Notes: generated from the letters alone by a model not told the origin. A stretch of DNA of 12,272 nt from CAZVIK01 sp964627045 (GCA_964627045.1 CAZVIK010000119.1:1-12272), one strand, 5' to 3'; positions 1 through 6,894 are shown, counted from the stretch's first letter. Made by a program: numbers and translations.

Positions 1-232
1 TCAGCCCGGTGTCCAGATCGGGGTCCTTCCCGAAGTTCTGCCCCAGGCGGCGTTCGTAACGGCCGCGAACCTCGCCCGATAGCTTCAGCGTGCCATTCGA
101 CTTCTCGGTGAGGTACTTCGCCGCGTTGGCTGGGTAGTCCCAACTCTGAGCGGCCAGGGACGAGGCGCCCAGCGCCAGCGCGACCGCGGCACTTCTCCCA
201 ATGGCTCGCAAAATCAGACGGTTCGACCTCAC
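1..232 (-). CDS. Secreted outer-membrane protein, alginate-export-like, N-terminal part
   Basis: Only the first 77 codons are in the window; the rest runs off the left edge. The start is a GTG at 232-230, with an AGGAG ribosome binding site at 243-239 and 6-nt spacing. The product opens with a Sec-type signal peptide: Arg residues (RSNRLILRAIGRS), a hydrophobic Ala/Leu stretch and a likely cut after LAA in ASSLAAQSW at about residue 28. The mature part continues with an amphipathic stretch, LKLSGEVRGRYERR, of the kind that forms the first beta-strand of an outer-membrane barrel. The wording resembles alginate-export family porin-like proteins common in Acidobacteriota, but that is recognition from one strand only. 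The gene lies 40 nt downstream of the sugar isomerase-like gene on the same strand, so the two are probably co-transcribed. I am sure of a secreted protein start, less sure of the family. Confidence 0.7.
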   Translation of the reverse strand, partial: MRSNRLILRAIGRSAAVALALGASSLAAQSWDYPANAAKYLTEKSNGTLKLSGEVRGRYERRLGQNFGKDPDLDTGL

Positions 233-251
233 GGTTCGCTCCTGCCAGTGA

Positions 252-281
252 CGTATATTCTTCTCGGGACGCTCAGACCAA
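252..281 (-). promoter_or_regulatory. Possible internal promoter before the outer-membrane protein gene
   Basis: On the minus strand, TTGGTC (281-276) and TATACG (257-252) are 18 nt apart, a weak sigma70-like -35/-10 pair 19 nt upstream of the GTG start. The -35 abuts the stop codon of the preceding gene. The -10 matches TATA well and the -35 only its TTG. This could give the outer-membrane protein gene its own transcript. The call rests on consensus matching by eye alone. Confidence 0.2.
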
Positions 282-1298
282 TCCCAGGTGGTCGCGGGCG
301 TAGACAACGCTGCGCTCAATTAAGTCCGCTTCCAGCTTCGCTCGGCCCTCTGGCGTCAGTCCCGTGATCCGTGGCAGCGGCTGGCGCGGCTTGTTGGCCC
401 TCACCATCGAGAGGGCGCGCGCCAGATAGATGCCCGGGCGGTCGGGAAACGTGGCCCAGTATTTGGCGGTGAGGCATGGAATCTGCAGCGGGTCGCGCGT
501 GATCATCTCCAGGGAGAAGTTGATCTTGGGCTTCGCCTTCCGGATGGTGTCCACGATGCGCTTCATGTCCAGCATGCCCTCGCCGAGCGGCACCTCGGAA
601 AGCAGGAACCCCTCGTCGTACTCTTCGACGCCCATGTCCTTGAGATGAACGTTAAAGGTGAACAGGGCGAGCTTTTCGACCACTTCCATCTGGTCGTCGA
701 GCAAGGACATGTTGTTGCCGGTGTCCAGCGTTACGCCCAGATACTCGCTGCTGTAACGTTTCAGCACGTCCAACTGCTCATCTACGGTCCAGTCTTTGTG
801 AGTCTCGATGCCGAGCGGCATCTGGTGTCTTTCGACGATGGGGACGGCCGTGGCCAGTTGCTTGTGGAAGCCCGCGACCGCCGTCCTCCACTCGTCGTAC
901 GTGTTGAACATCTCGTAACGCCGCCCCAGCAGGCAGACCGCGCGCAACGAAGTGGCCCCTGCTTCCTTGGACACTTGAACGGCATGTTCGAATACGGCGG
1001 GGTCCTCGCCAAGCCGAGGGAGGAACGTCTGGATCTCGACGTACATGTTCGGTTCCTCCTTCATCCGCCGCACCTTTCGCGCGTATTCGAAGCTGATATC
1101 GACGAGCCCCCCGTGGGCGCCGCCGCCGCCGAACTGCGCCGCCAGCTCCAATAGCCGGTGGACCTGGAGAATCTCCTTCGGTGAACTCCATCGCTCCATG
1201 GCAAACGAGTCCGAGGTGAATCCCATCGAGGTCCTCCTCGGCTGCGCCGCCAGCAACGGGGCGGCCGATAGTGAGGCCACGAACTCACGCCTGGTCAT
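273..1298 (-). CDS. Tat-exported sugar phosphate isomerase/epimerase-like TIM-barrel protein
   Basis: A 341-aa protein of the xylose isomerase-like TIM-barrel superfamily (AP endonuclease 2 fold). The ATG at 1298-1296 is chosen over the longer upstream reading because a GGAGG site lies 8 nt before it (1311-1307) and because the protein then opens with a twin-arginine signal, TRREFVASLSAAPLLAAQ. The usual metal-ligand positions are visible in order: E165 in GIETHKD, D192 in VTLDTGN, H218 in FNVHLKD and E264 in FSLEMI. Together they predict a divalent-metal isomerase/epimerase acting on a sugar or sugar-derived acid outside the cytoplasm; the substrate cannot be read from sequence. The C-terminal tail (about 300-341) is helical and follows the barrel. 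It is the first gene of a minus-strand pair with the outer-membrane protein 40 nt downstream, fitting uptake or processing of a carbohydrate in the envelope. Confidence 0.85.
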   Translation of the reverse strand: MTRREFVASLSAAPLLAAQPRRTSMGFTSDSFAMERWSSPKEILQVHRLLELAAQFGGGGAHGGLVDISFEYARKVRRMKEEPNMYVEIQTFLPRLGEDPAVFEHAVQVSKEAGATSLRAVCLLGRRYEMFNTYDEWRTAVAGFHKQLATAVPIVERHQMPLGIETHKDWTVDEQLDVLKRYSSEYLGVTLDTGNNMSLLDDQMEVVEKLALFTFNVHLKDMGVEEYDEGFLLSEVPLGEGMLDMKRIVDTIRKAKPKINFSLEMITRDPLQIPCLTAKYWATFPDRPGIYLARALSMVRANKPRQPLPRITGLTPEGRAKLEADLIERSVVYARDHLGLV

Positions 1299-1561
1299 AC
1301 ACGAACCCTCCTCAATGAATGTATCGTAACCAAGGCCTCCGTCTCGGAGCGCACCAGCCCGGCCAGTCCCGATCCCGCGGCCTGCGAGTCTCGTTCCGCG
1401 GGCCGCCAGGATGGCATTACCCCAGGCGAGCGCGCGCCGGGCAGCCGGCAAGGCTGGCGCACTCGTCGCGGCTTCGCGTAGACTGAGTGAGAGCCGGAAG
1501 TCCGGCACGAAAGCGCCGGGGTCCTTCCGGTGTTTCCAGCAGCCGATTGGACGTGACCCTC
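1299..1561. promoter_or_regulatory. Divergent intergenic region with imperfect inverted repeats
   Basis: This 263-nt gap separates the 5' ends of the minus-strand isomerase gene and the plus-strand PHP gene, so it must hold promoters for both unless they are read from outside. An AT-richer patch at 1314-1330 (minus-strand TACGATACATTCATTG) lies just before the isomerase ribosome binding site and could contain its -10 element, though no convincing -35 accompanies it. On the plus side there are two dyads: an imperfect one across 1427-1465 around a CAGCC/GGCTG core (1442-1446 with 1452-1456), and a stronger one at 1494-1530 listed separately. Open reading frames cross the gap on both strands but show no recognisable protein features. 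Confidence 0.4.
1494..1530 (+). promoter_or_regulatory. Hairpin in the leader of the PHP-type gene
   Basis: A two-part stem: outer CCGGAAG (1494-1500) with CTTCCGG (1524-1530), 7 bp, and inner CCGGC (1502-1506) with GCCGG (1515-1519), 5 bp, around an 8-nt loop. A 1-nt/4-nt asymmetric bulge separates the two stems. It ends 31 nt before the ATG of the downstream gene, so it would lie in the 5' leader if the promoter is upstream. It could be an operator dyad or a leader structure. It carries no T-run and does not look like a terminator. Confidence 0.4.
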
Positions 1562-2377
1562 ATGAAACGTAGAGCATTCCTCAAGAGCTCCGGTATCGCA
1601 AGCGGAGTGTTGGCCGCAGCGCCCCTGTCCCGCGTCTTCGCGGCGGCCGGCGGCGAGTTCCCTTTGGTGGACCTTCACGTCCACCTCACCGGCAATTTCA
1701 CCATCGACCATGTGCTGGAGATCTCCCGGAAGACCAACGTCCAGTTCGGCATCGTGGTGAATCCCGGTGGCAACGTCAGCGACGACGCGGGACTGAAGCG
1801 CTACATCGAGTCTCTCCGGCCCTACCCCGTCTACTGCGGCTTGCAGCCGATGAGTCCCGGCTGGTCCAAGAGCTTCTCGCCGGAAACGATCCGGCAACTG
1901 GACTACATCCTGATGGACGCGCAGACCATTCCCAACGGCAACGGCTACGGCGAGACCCTGCGCATCTGGAACTTCGACACCTACGTCGACGATCCGCAGA
2001 AGTTCATGGATACCTACCTCGCTCACAAGCTGGAGGTCATCGAGAACAACGAACCGCTGAACATCTTCGGATGGCCGCTCTTCCTGCCGGTCTGCATCGC
2101 GCGCGACTATTACACGCTGTGGACCGAGGCGCGAATGCAGAAGGTCATCGCGGCGCTCAAGCGCAGAGGCCTCGCCGTTGAGATCAACGACCTCGCCCAC
2201 ACGCCCCACGAGCGGTTCATCGACATGGCCAAGGAGCAGGGCCTGAAGTTCACCTTCGGCTCCGACACCCGCGATCAAAAGGCCGGACGCCTGGACTTCT
2301 GCAAGTACTTGGCCCGGAAGTGCAACCTGAAGGCGGACGACTTCTTCCTGCCCAAGCGGGTCCTGAGCCGCGCCTAG
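1562..2377 (+). CDS. Tat-exported PHP-like metal-dependent hydrolase
   Basis: A 271-aa protein with a clear twin-arginine signal (KRRAFLKSSGIASG, then a hydrophobic stretch to about residue 28). The ATG at 1562 is chosen because it places this signal at the N-terminus; its ribosome binding site is weak (TGGA about 10 nt upstream), and an in-frame GTG at 1487 would add a non-protein-like extension. The mature part opens with LVDLHVHLTGN (D37, H39, H41), the metal-binding DxHxH motif of PHP and amidohydrolase TIM barrels. It ends with FGSDT (D235), the typical last-strand Asp, and the segment DLAHTPHERFI (210-220) may add a further His. This predicts a periplasmic phosphoesterase or hydrolase using two or three metals; the substrate is unknown. 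It stands alone on the plus strand, divergent from the isomerase. The enzyme class is fairly sure; assignment to PHP rather than another amidohydrolase clan is moderate. Confidence 0.75.
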   Translation: MKRRAFLKSSGIASGVLAAAPLSRVFAAAGGEFPLVDLHVHLTGNFTIDHVLEISRKTNVQFGIVVNPGGNVSDDAGLKRYIESLRPYPVYCGLQPMSPGWSKSFSPETIRQLDYILMDAQTIPNGNGYGETLRIWNFDTYVDDPQKFMDTYLAHKLEVIENNEPLNIFGWPLFLPVCIARDYYTLWTEARMQKVIAALKRRGLAVEINDLAHTPHERFIDMAKEQGLKFTFGSDTRDQKAGRLDFCKYLARKCNLKADDFFLPKRVLSRA

Positions 2378-2639
2378 CCGCGCCACGAAGCTCTGGTCCG
2401 ATTCGCCATTCCATTCTTCCTACAAAGATCGACCTTCCTCGGTTCGGGCCGCGCCGCCCGATGCCGCCGGGTGGCGGCGTCCGGCGACACGACGAAATAC
2501 GCCTGCGTAACTTCTGTCGTAATTACAGTCCGGCGGAGGGGCGCCGGGCATCTGTGTGTGTGCGGAATCCCCCGGTGAAGTCCGCCGGCCGGCGTTCGGC
2601 AGACAATCTCGAAACACGCGTTTAGGAGGGAGAACATTC
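2378..2639 (+). other. Intergenic region upstream of the small conserved gene
   Basis: These 262 nt lie between two plus-strand genes. Reading frames pass through but lack recognisable protein character. An AT-richer island at about 2495-2526 contains the perfect 8-nt palindrome GTAATTAC (2519-2526) and TAATTA, which could serve as a -10; no clear -35 was found 17 nt upstream. A strong ribosome binding site, AGGAGG at 2624-2629, ends the region. A promoter for the next gene is likely here but cannot be placed with confidence. Confidence 0.35.
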
Positions 2640-3041
2640 ATGCTCGGAGAGCAGCTCGGAGAAGGGCGCGGTAAGCGGACCGGACGCAGGGTGCTGCCGG
2701 CGGACAGCGGTTTCAAGGTAGAGGTTTCGTTCGAGTCGAACGGGAAACTGCTGGGGGTTGAATACACCGAAGTCGGCACTTATTGGTCCGAGAGCCGGCC
2801 GGATGGCAGCCTGTATGGAGAAGGCCAAGGTGTTGTGATTGGCCGCGACGGCGACGTAGCCACCTGGAAAGGCGGCGGGGTAGGCAAGTTCGCGGGCGGC
2901 GGCGCTGTCCGGTATCGTGGCGCGATCTATTACAGCACCACCTCGCAGAAACTGGCCCGGCTCAACGGAACCGCCACCGTTTTTGAGTTCGATGTCGACG
3001 CCGAGGGAAATACCCAGGCCAAGCTCTGGGAGTGGAAATAG
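2640..3041 (+). CDS. Small conserved protein of unknown function, probable beta-barrel
   Basis: A 133-aa protein without signal peptide or membrane segment. The ATG at 2640 is preceded by AGGAGG (2624-2629) with 10-nt spacing, so the longer upstream frame is not needed. The sequence reads as regular beta-strand repeats: GFKVEVSFESNGKLLGVEYTEVGTYW is followed by Gly-rich turns (GEGQG, GGGVGKFAGGG) and ends with TVFEFDVDAEGNTQAKLWEWK. The pattern of short strands and tight turns suggests a small lipocalin-like or allene-oxide-cyclase-like barrel. I recognise the general wording from conserved hypothetical proteins found in several phyla, but I know of no established function. The neighbouring ODP-type gene follows after 83 nt on the same strand, with a hairpin between. 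Its codon use is less extremely GC-biased than that of the ABC transporter genes. Confident as a gene, not as to role. Confidence 0.8.
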   Translation: MLGEQLGEGRGKRTGRRVLPADSGFKVEVSFESNGKLLGVEYTEVGTYWSESRPDGSLYGEGQGVVIGRDGDVATWKGGGVGKFAGGGAVRYRGAIYYSTTSQKLARLNGTATVFEFDVDAEGNTQAKLWEWK

Positions 3042-3060
3042 CCTTGCCGTGGACTTCATC

Positions 3061-3082
3061 CGGCGCGGGTTTCGCCGTGCCG
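3061..3082 (+). terminator. Intercistronic hairpin, possible attenuator or partial terminator
   Basis: CGGCGCGG (3061-3068) pairs with CCGTGCCG (3075-3082): 8 bp including one G-U, with the hexaloop GTTTCG. It starts 20 nt after the stop of the small conserved gene and ends 30 nt before the ribosome binding site of the ODP-type gene. Only a short GTTT follows, so it is not a classical intrinsic terminator. It may stabilise the upstream message or lower downstream expression. Confidence 0.35.
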
Positions 3083-3124
3083 CGAGTTTGAGTCGCAGAA
3101 GCGAATCCCATAGGGAGGTAACGC

Positions 3125-3850
3125 GTGACTGCCAGAGTCGATGAGATCGCCCCGGATATGCACCGCATTTCGGTCTACGTGCCGGAGTTCCAGTTGCAGT
3201 TCAACCACTTCTTGATTCGGGACGAAGAGCCGTTGCTGTTTCACACGGGCCTCCGCGGGATGTTTCCCCTGGTGCGTGAGGCCGTCGGACGCGTACTGGA
3301 CCCGTCGAAGTTGCGTTGGATCGCCTTCAGCCATTTTGAATCCGACGAGTGCGGCGCGCTGAATCAATGGCTCGAGCTGGCGCCCGCGGCGCAAGCCGCT
3401 TGCAGCCAGGTCGGAGCCATCGTCAGCGTCGACGATTACGCGATTCGGCCTTCCCGCGGCTTGGCTGACGGCGATGTCCTTGCGACCGGGCGATACCGCT
3501 TTCGCTTCTGCTCGACAAGACACATGCCGCACGGTTGGGATGCCGGGCTGTTGTTTGAGGAGACGCAGCGCACTCTGCTCTGTTCGGACCTGTTCCACCA
3601 TGCCGGCGACGCCGAGCCCATCACCGATTCCGATATCGTCGGACCCTGCAAAGGCACCATCCTCGAATATCAGAAAGGACCTCTGGCCGGCTACGTCCCC
3701 TATACCCCAATGACCGGCGAGATCCTGACAAGGCTTGCCGGTTTGAAACCGAAAACGCTCGCGACGATGCACGGTTCGAGTTTCAACGGGAACGGAGAGC
3801 AGGCCCTGCTCGACCTCAACACGGTTTTCCGGGATGTTTTCGGCGCGTAG
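3125..3850 (+). CDS. ODP-type metallo-beta-lactamase-fold protein, diiron, without flavodoxin domain
   Basis: A 241-aa protein. The GTG start at 3125 is set by a strong GGGAGG site at 3113-3118, 6 nt upstream. The fold is metallo-beta-lactamase of the ODP/flavodiiron type: H70-x-E72-x-D74 in SHFESDE, then H136 in MPHGWD, D155 in CSDLFHH and H216 in TMHGSS. The spacing D74-x61-H136-x18-D155-x60-H216 nearly matches that of the flavodiiron diiron site, where Glu rather than His is the second ligand. Flavodiiron proteins reduce O2 or NO using FMN from a C-terminal flavodoxin domain, but this protein ends about 25 residues after the last ligand, so an electron donor would have to be a separate protein. 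Stand-alone ODP domains are also known as sensors. It has no signal peptide and is probably cytoplasmic. The preceding small unknown gene is likely in the same transcript. Confidence 0.85.
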   Translation: MTARVDEIAPDMHRISVYVPEFQLQFNHFLIRDEEPLLFHTGLRGMFPLVREAVGRVLDPSKLRWIAFSHFESDECGALNQWLELAPAAQAACSQVGAIVSVDDYAIRPSRGLADGDVLATGRYRFRFCSTRHMPHGWDAGLLFEETQRTLLCSDLFHHAGDAEPITDSDIVGPCKGTILEYQKGPLAGYVPYTPMTGEILTRLAGLKPKTLATMHGSSFNGNGEQALLDLNTVFRDVFGA

Positions 3851-3880
3851 CGCCCGCAGTTCGGTCCGCAACGCCCGCGA

Positions 3881-3912
3881 TCTCACGCCCGTCGGTGGCT
3901 GACGGATCGAGA
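3881..3912. terminator. Weak hairpin between convergent genes
   Basis: CCGTC (3889-3893) pairs with GACGG (3901-3905) around a 7-nt loop. An outer TCTC (3881-3884) can pair with GAGA (3909-3912) across an internal bulge. It lies between the converging ends of the ODP-type gene (stop at 3850) and the glgA-like gene (stop at 3946), where a bidirectional terminator would be expected. There is no T-run, and a short stem like this can arise by chance in GC-rich DNA. Confidence 0.25.
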
Positions 3913-3945
3913 GGATGGCGGGGCCGGAACGTCAATCTGCCTGCG

Positions 3946-5436
3946 TCATCCTCGTTGCGACACAGCGGCGCGAAGTGCGGGGCCGTAGACCTCTTCGATG
4001 TACCGCCGCGCCGGAGCCTTCCACGTGAACCGTTGCCGGAAGCCGTTCTGTTGCAGCGCGCGGAACGCCGCCGGATTGGCCGTGTACAATTGCACCGCCT
4101 GCCGCACCGCCTCCACCAGTCCCTCCAGCACGCTCTCGCGCGAATCGCCGTCGAAGACAAATCCGGTCCCGCCCGGCTGCGTGTGCGGCGTCACCGTGTC
4201 GGCCAACCCGCCGGTCTTCCGCACCAGCGGTGGAGTCCCATTCGCCATCGACTCCATCTGCGTGATCCCGCACGGCTCAAACAGGCTCGGCATCAGGAAG
4301 ACGTCGCACCCTTGGCTGATCGTCGCCGCCCGGTCGCGGTCGAACCGGATCGTCGCCAGGTAGTTGCGCACGCCGCCGCGCGAATCCGGAATACCGCGCA
4401 GGAACTCCTCGTACGGCCTGTCTCCGGTCCCCAGCACCGCCACGTTGATCCCGGGAATCTCCAGGATGTGCTCCATCACGGGCTTGCCGCGCAGCGGCTC
4501 GGCCAGCAGCCGCACCTTCTGCTCTACCGCCCGGCCCACGAACCCCAGCAGCAGGTTTTCCGGTTTGCTGAACTCGCGGCTCAGGTGGTCGCGCGCCGCC
4601 TTCTTCCTCGCCAGCGCCGCCGCAAACGCCGGCGCGCTCGCCTCCGCCTTGTACTCGAAACCGTTCAGGATGCCGGTCAGCCGCTCCGGATACAGCGACG
4701 CCGCAATCGACTCGACGCCGCAACCGCCCATGAAGTAACGATCTTCATCAGGCGCCTCGGTCATTTCGCGTGCGTAGGTCGGGCTGACGGTGTTATTGCG
4801 GTGCGCGCTTACCATCCCCAGCCGCAACGCGTTTACGCAATGCCATTCGCGGTGAGGATCGCGGAAATCGTCGCCGTGGTCGTCCAGCAGCCGGCCCATC
4901 GTCGAGCCCGGGTCCAGCAGCGCCTCGGAAAAGTTGCCCTGGTATTGGACGTTGTGCGTCGTCAGCACGCGCGCCTGCGGCATCCGGTGGCTGCGCAGCA
5001 AACCGGGCAGATAGCCGAGCGCCCAATCGTTCACGTGCACGATGTCGGGTTGCCGTGCCCGTATCAGGTCCAGGCACGCGGCGCTGAAGAAACTGAACCG
5101 CTGCGCGTCGTCGAAATAAGGCCTGTCGGAAGGGCTGTTGACGTAGACCGGCCCGCGGAAGTGAGCCGGGCTTTCGCACAGGAAGACCGGCACCTCGCCG
5201 ATGCGCGACTTTTTCCAACCGGCCCACTGAGTGACGCCGCCCGCGTCGATTCTCGATTCGACGCCAGCCGGCTCCAACTCGCCGCCGCCGGCCATCTTGT
5301 CCGGATAGAGCGGCGTGGCGATCTCGATATCGATTCCTTCGGCCTTCAGCGCCGGCGGCAATTCCCCGGCCACGTCGCCGACCCCTCCGACCTTGGAAAA
5401 CGGCTTGCACTCGCAGGCAACGAAGAGAACGCGCAT
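3946..5436 (-). CDS. glgA: Glycogen/starch synthase-like GT5 glycosyltransferase
   Basis: A 496-aa GT-B protein, the usual length for bacterial glycogen synthase, which transfers glucose from ADP-glucose (or another NDP-glucose) onto the non-reducing end of an alpha-1,4-glucan in the cytoplasm. The N-terminal domain has SKVGGVGDV (K15-V-G-G, the nucleotide-sugar-binding loop), DIVHVNDW (131-138) and TTHNVQYQG (H161, the conserved His). The C-terminal domain has GFVGRAVEQK (R302, K307), SLFEPCGITQMESM (E387) and RKTGGLADTV (407-415). Unusual points: after GILNG the family normally continues with I-D and a WNP segment, but this protein reads GFEYKAEASAP; the GLDL segment expected after EQK is also changed to VRLL. 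Function as a GT5 enzyme is very likely, but the exact donor and product are less certain. It is the last gene of a minus-strand operon, 54 nt after the two-domain secreted protein. No strong ribosome binding site is seen (AAGG stretches only). Confidence 0.88.
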   Translation of the reverse strand: MRVLFVACECKPFSKVGGVGDVAGELPPALKAEGIDIEIATPLYPDKMAGGGELEPAGVESRIDAGGVTQWAGWKKSRIGEVPVFLCESPAHFRGPVYVNSPSDRPYFDDAQRFSFFSAACLDLIRARQPDIVHVNDWALGYLPGLLRSHRMPQARVLTTHNVQYQGNFSEALLDPGSTMGRLLDDHGDDFRDPHREWHCVNALRLGMVSAHRNNTVSPTYAREMTEAPDEDRYFMGGCGVESIAASLYPERLTGILNGFEYKAEASAPAFAAALARKKAARDHLSREFSKPENLLLGFVGRAVEQKVRLLAEPLRGKPVMEHILEIPGINVAVLGTGDRPYEEFLRGIPDSRGGVRNYLATIRFDRDRAATISQGCDVFLMPSLFEPCGITQMESMANGTPPLVRKTGGLADTVTPHTQPGGTGFVFDGDSRESVLEGLVEAVRQAVQLYTANPAAFRALQQNGFRQRFTWKAPARRYIEEVYGPALRAAVSQRG

Positions 5437-5490
5437 GTCCTTAACCTTGGTTCCAGCCTAGCCTATGTCCGGGCCGTGCGCCCAGCCGCG

Positions 5491-6333
5491 CTACTCCACC
5501 CGGAACGTGCCTCGCGCTTCGCACGCCGCGCCGCCCAGTTCGTCCCGCGCCTCGATCACCAGCGTGTACTCGCCGGGCGTCGTGCCCGGCTGCACGGTGA
5601 GGGCGGCCTCGCCGGGCACGAATCGCTTCGGATAGAAGGGAGCGTCTTCTTCGACGGCCGCCTGCGGCAAGGAGAAGACCGCTTTGCCGGAGGGCCCGAG
5701 GATCGACACGCCGTAGCTCACGCGAATCCGGTTCGTTTCGCCGCGCGTGAACCCCACGATGTCGAACCGCGCCGCCAGCGAGTCGCCCGCCCTATAGACC
5801 GGGCTGGTAAGCGCGCTACGATCGTCGCCGCCTTTGAAGAACTGTAACGAGCGGACCGCCAGCGGCCCGCTCACGTCCACCGGGCGGCTGTTAACCGTAA
5901 ACGGCGTCTCGGACTTGGCCTCCTGCATGCTCCGCTCGTCGCGCAAGGCGACGGCCACGCGAAACCGTCCGGCCAGCGCGTGCGGCGGAAGGACAAACTC
6001 GTGCCGCACCCGCGGCACCCAGTCCTTGTCCTGGGGCGTCAGCGCCGCTTGCAACTTGCCGTCTTTCGGCTCCACGACGGCAATGCCCTCCGGGTCCTGG
6101 ACCTCGATGCGATAGCTCAACTGCACTCCACCCTCGCGGGAGGCGTCGTAACCCTGGACCTGGAAGCTGAAGAAGACCGTCTCCCCCGGCACGAAGGCGG
6201 ACCCGGCGCCCACGGCAGGGCCGTCTTCGATCTGCCGCACCCCCGCGTCCACCAATTGGAGCGGGCGTGCGCCCGGTTGTGCCGACGCCGCTACGGCGGC
6301 CAGAAGCGCGGCGGTCAGCAACCGGCGACGCAT
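5491..6333 (-). CDS. Secreted protein with two tandem immunoglobulin-like beta-domains
   Basis: A 280-aa protein of unknown function. It starts with a Sec signal (RRRLLTAALLAAVAASAQ, cut near residue 18). The mature part is two copies of one domain of about 115 residues. FVPGETVFFSFQVQGY with LSYRIEVQDPEG in the first half corresponds to YRAGDSLAARFDIVGF with VSYGVSILGPSG in the second. LAGRFRVAVALRDERS corresponds to TPGEYTLVIEARDELG, and both halves end in a TFRV/PFTV strand. This pattern fits Ig-like or carbohydrate-binding-type beta-sandwiches in the periplasm or outer envelope. No catalytic residues stand out. Its start is 6 nt after the stop of the lipoprotein gene; the ribosome binding site GAGG (6341-6338) overlaps that stop, implying translational coupling. 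The glgA-like gene follows 54 nt later. Confident as a gene and as secreted; function open. Confidence 0.85.
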   Translation of the reverse strand: MRRRLLTAALLAAVAASAQPGARPLQLVDAGVRQIEDGPAVGAGSAFVPGETVFFSFQVQGYDASREGGVQLSYRIEVQDPEGIAVVEPKDGKLQAALTPQDKDWVPRVRHEFVLPPHALAGRFRVAVALRDERSMQEAKSETPFTVNSRPVDVSGPLAVRSLQFFKGGDDRSALTSPVYRAGDSLAARFDIVGFTRGETNRIRVSYGVSILGPSGKAVFSLPQAAVEEDAPFYPKRFVPGEAALTVQPGTTPGEYTLVIEARDELGGAACEARGTFRVE

Positions 6334-6337
6334 AGGG

Positions 6338-6342
6338 CCTCA
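6338..6342 (-). promoter_or_regulatory. Ribosome binding site overlapping the upstream stop codon
   Basis: On the minus strand the stop TGA (6342-6340) continues as TGAGG, so the GAGG site of the two-domain secreted protein shares bases with the end of the lipoprotein gene. It lies 4 nt before the ATG at 6333. This fixes the start and suggests that ribosomes finishing the lipoprotein reinitiate directly. Confidence 0.6.
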
Positions 6343-6894
6343 GCGGTTGAGCTTGGGGTCCGGCAGGACTTCGGACTTCGACTCCATCTTTAACGGGATC
6401 TGGATCAGCGACACGATGGCGTCGGCCGGATCGAAGGCGTCGTCGGTCACCCGCAACTGGTAGTCCCCCCGAGGGGCGTCAAACACGATCCACCCGTAAT
6501 CGGTGTCGTTCGGCTTGAGGTGGCGGATCACGCCCAACCAGTCCTCGACGCCCGAGCCGTCGTGCAGTTCCGGATACTCGCTCCCCGAGGCGGCCACCAG
6601 CGTTGCCGCCGGAACCGCGGCTTCGACAGCCCCGCCATTGGTGACGCTCAGGCGCAGCAGCAGAAACTCCCTCTGCGGCATCCGCGGACTGACCGGATCG
6701 CCAAGCTGTCTCTTCCAACTGGCCTCCAGTACGCTGTAGACCAGTTTGCCTGCCGGAGCCCTCTCGCCCATGGCGTAGATACGCACTTCGCGCCCGCCCG
6801 GCGCGCATGACAGCGCCGCCAGAGACGAGAACAAGGCGATAGGGACCAAGACGCGATGAAGTGGTTTGAATCCCCGGAAAACCATGCGTTCCAT
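6340..6894 (-). CDS. DUF4352-like putative lipoprotein
   Basis: A 184-aa exported protein. The N-terminus has basic residues, a hydrophobic stretch (VLVPIALFSSLAALSC) and C30, which probably carries a lipid; the lipobox ALSC is not canonical, so plain secretion is possible. Residues 35-155 resemble the DUF4352 beta-sandwich: a start with YAMGERAPAGKLVYSVLEA, a central REFLLLRLSVTNGG strand pair and a late LKPNDTDYGWIVFDAP segment, typical of small extracytoplasmic domains that pair with transport or stress-related proteins. Two ATGs are possible, at 6894 and at 6885 (residue 4); neither has a strong ribosome binding site. It is the first gene of the operon that continues with the two-domain secreted protein and the glgA-like gene. 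Function is unknown; the family call is moderately sure. Confidence 0.8.
   Translation of the reverse strand: MERMVFRGFKPLHRVLVPIALFSSLAALSCAPGGREVRIYAMGERAPAGKLVYSVLEASWKRQLGDPVSPRMPQREFLLLRLSVTNGGAVEAAVPAATLVAASGSEYPELHDGSGVEDWLGVIRHLKPNDTDYGWIVFDAPRGDYQLRVTDDAFDPADAIVSLIQIPLKMESKSEVLPDPKLNR

Noticed and set aside
1299..1508. An upstream extension of the sugar isomerase-like gene to a start at 1508
   Set aside because: The extension would bury a good ribosome binding site and a Tat signal inside the protein and has no protein-like composition.
1295..2386. A 363-codon open frame on the minus strand opposite the PHP-type gene
   Set aside because: It has no ribosome binding site or recognisable motif, while the plus strand has a Tat signal and the DLHVH metal motif.
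3895..5847. A 650-codon open frame on the plus strand opposite the glgA-like gene
   Set aside because: It is rich in Arg, His, Ala and Pro, has no domain motifs, and lies antisense to a gene with clear GT5 motifs. Such frames are common opposite GC-rich genes.
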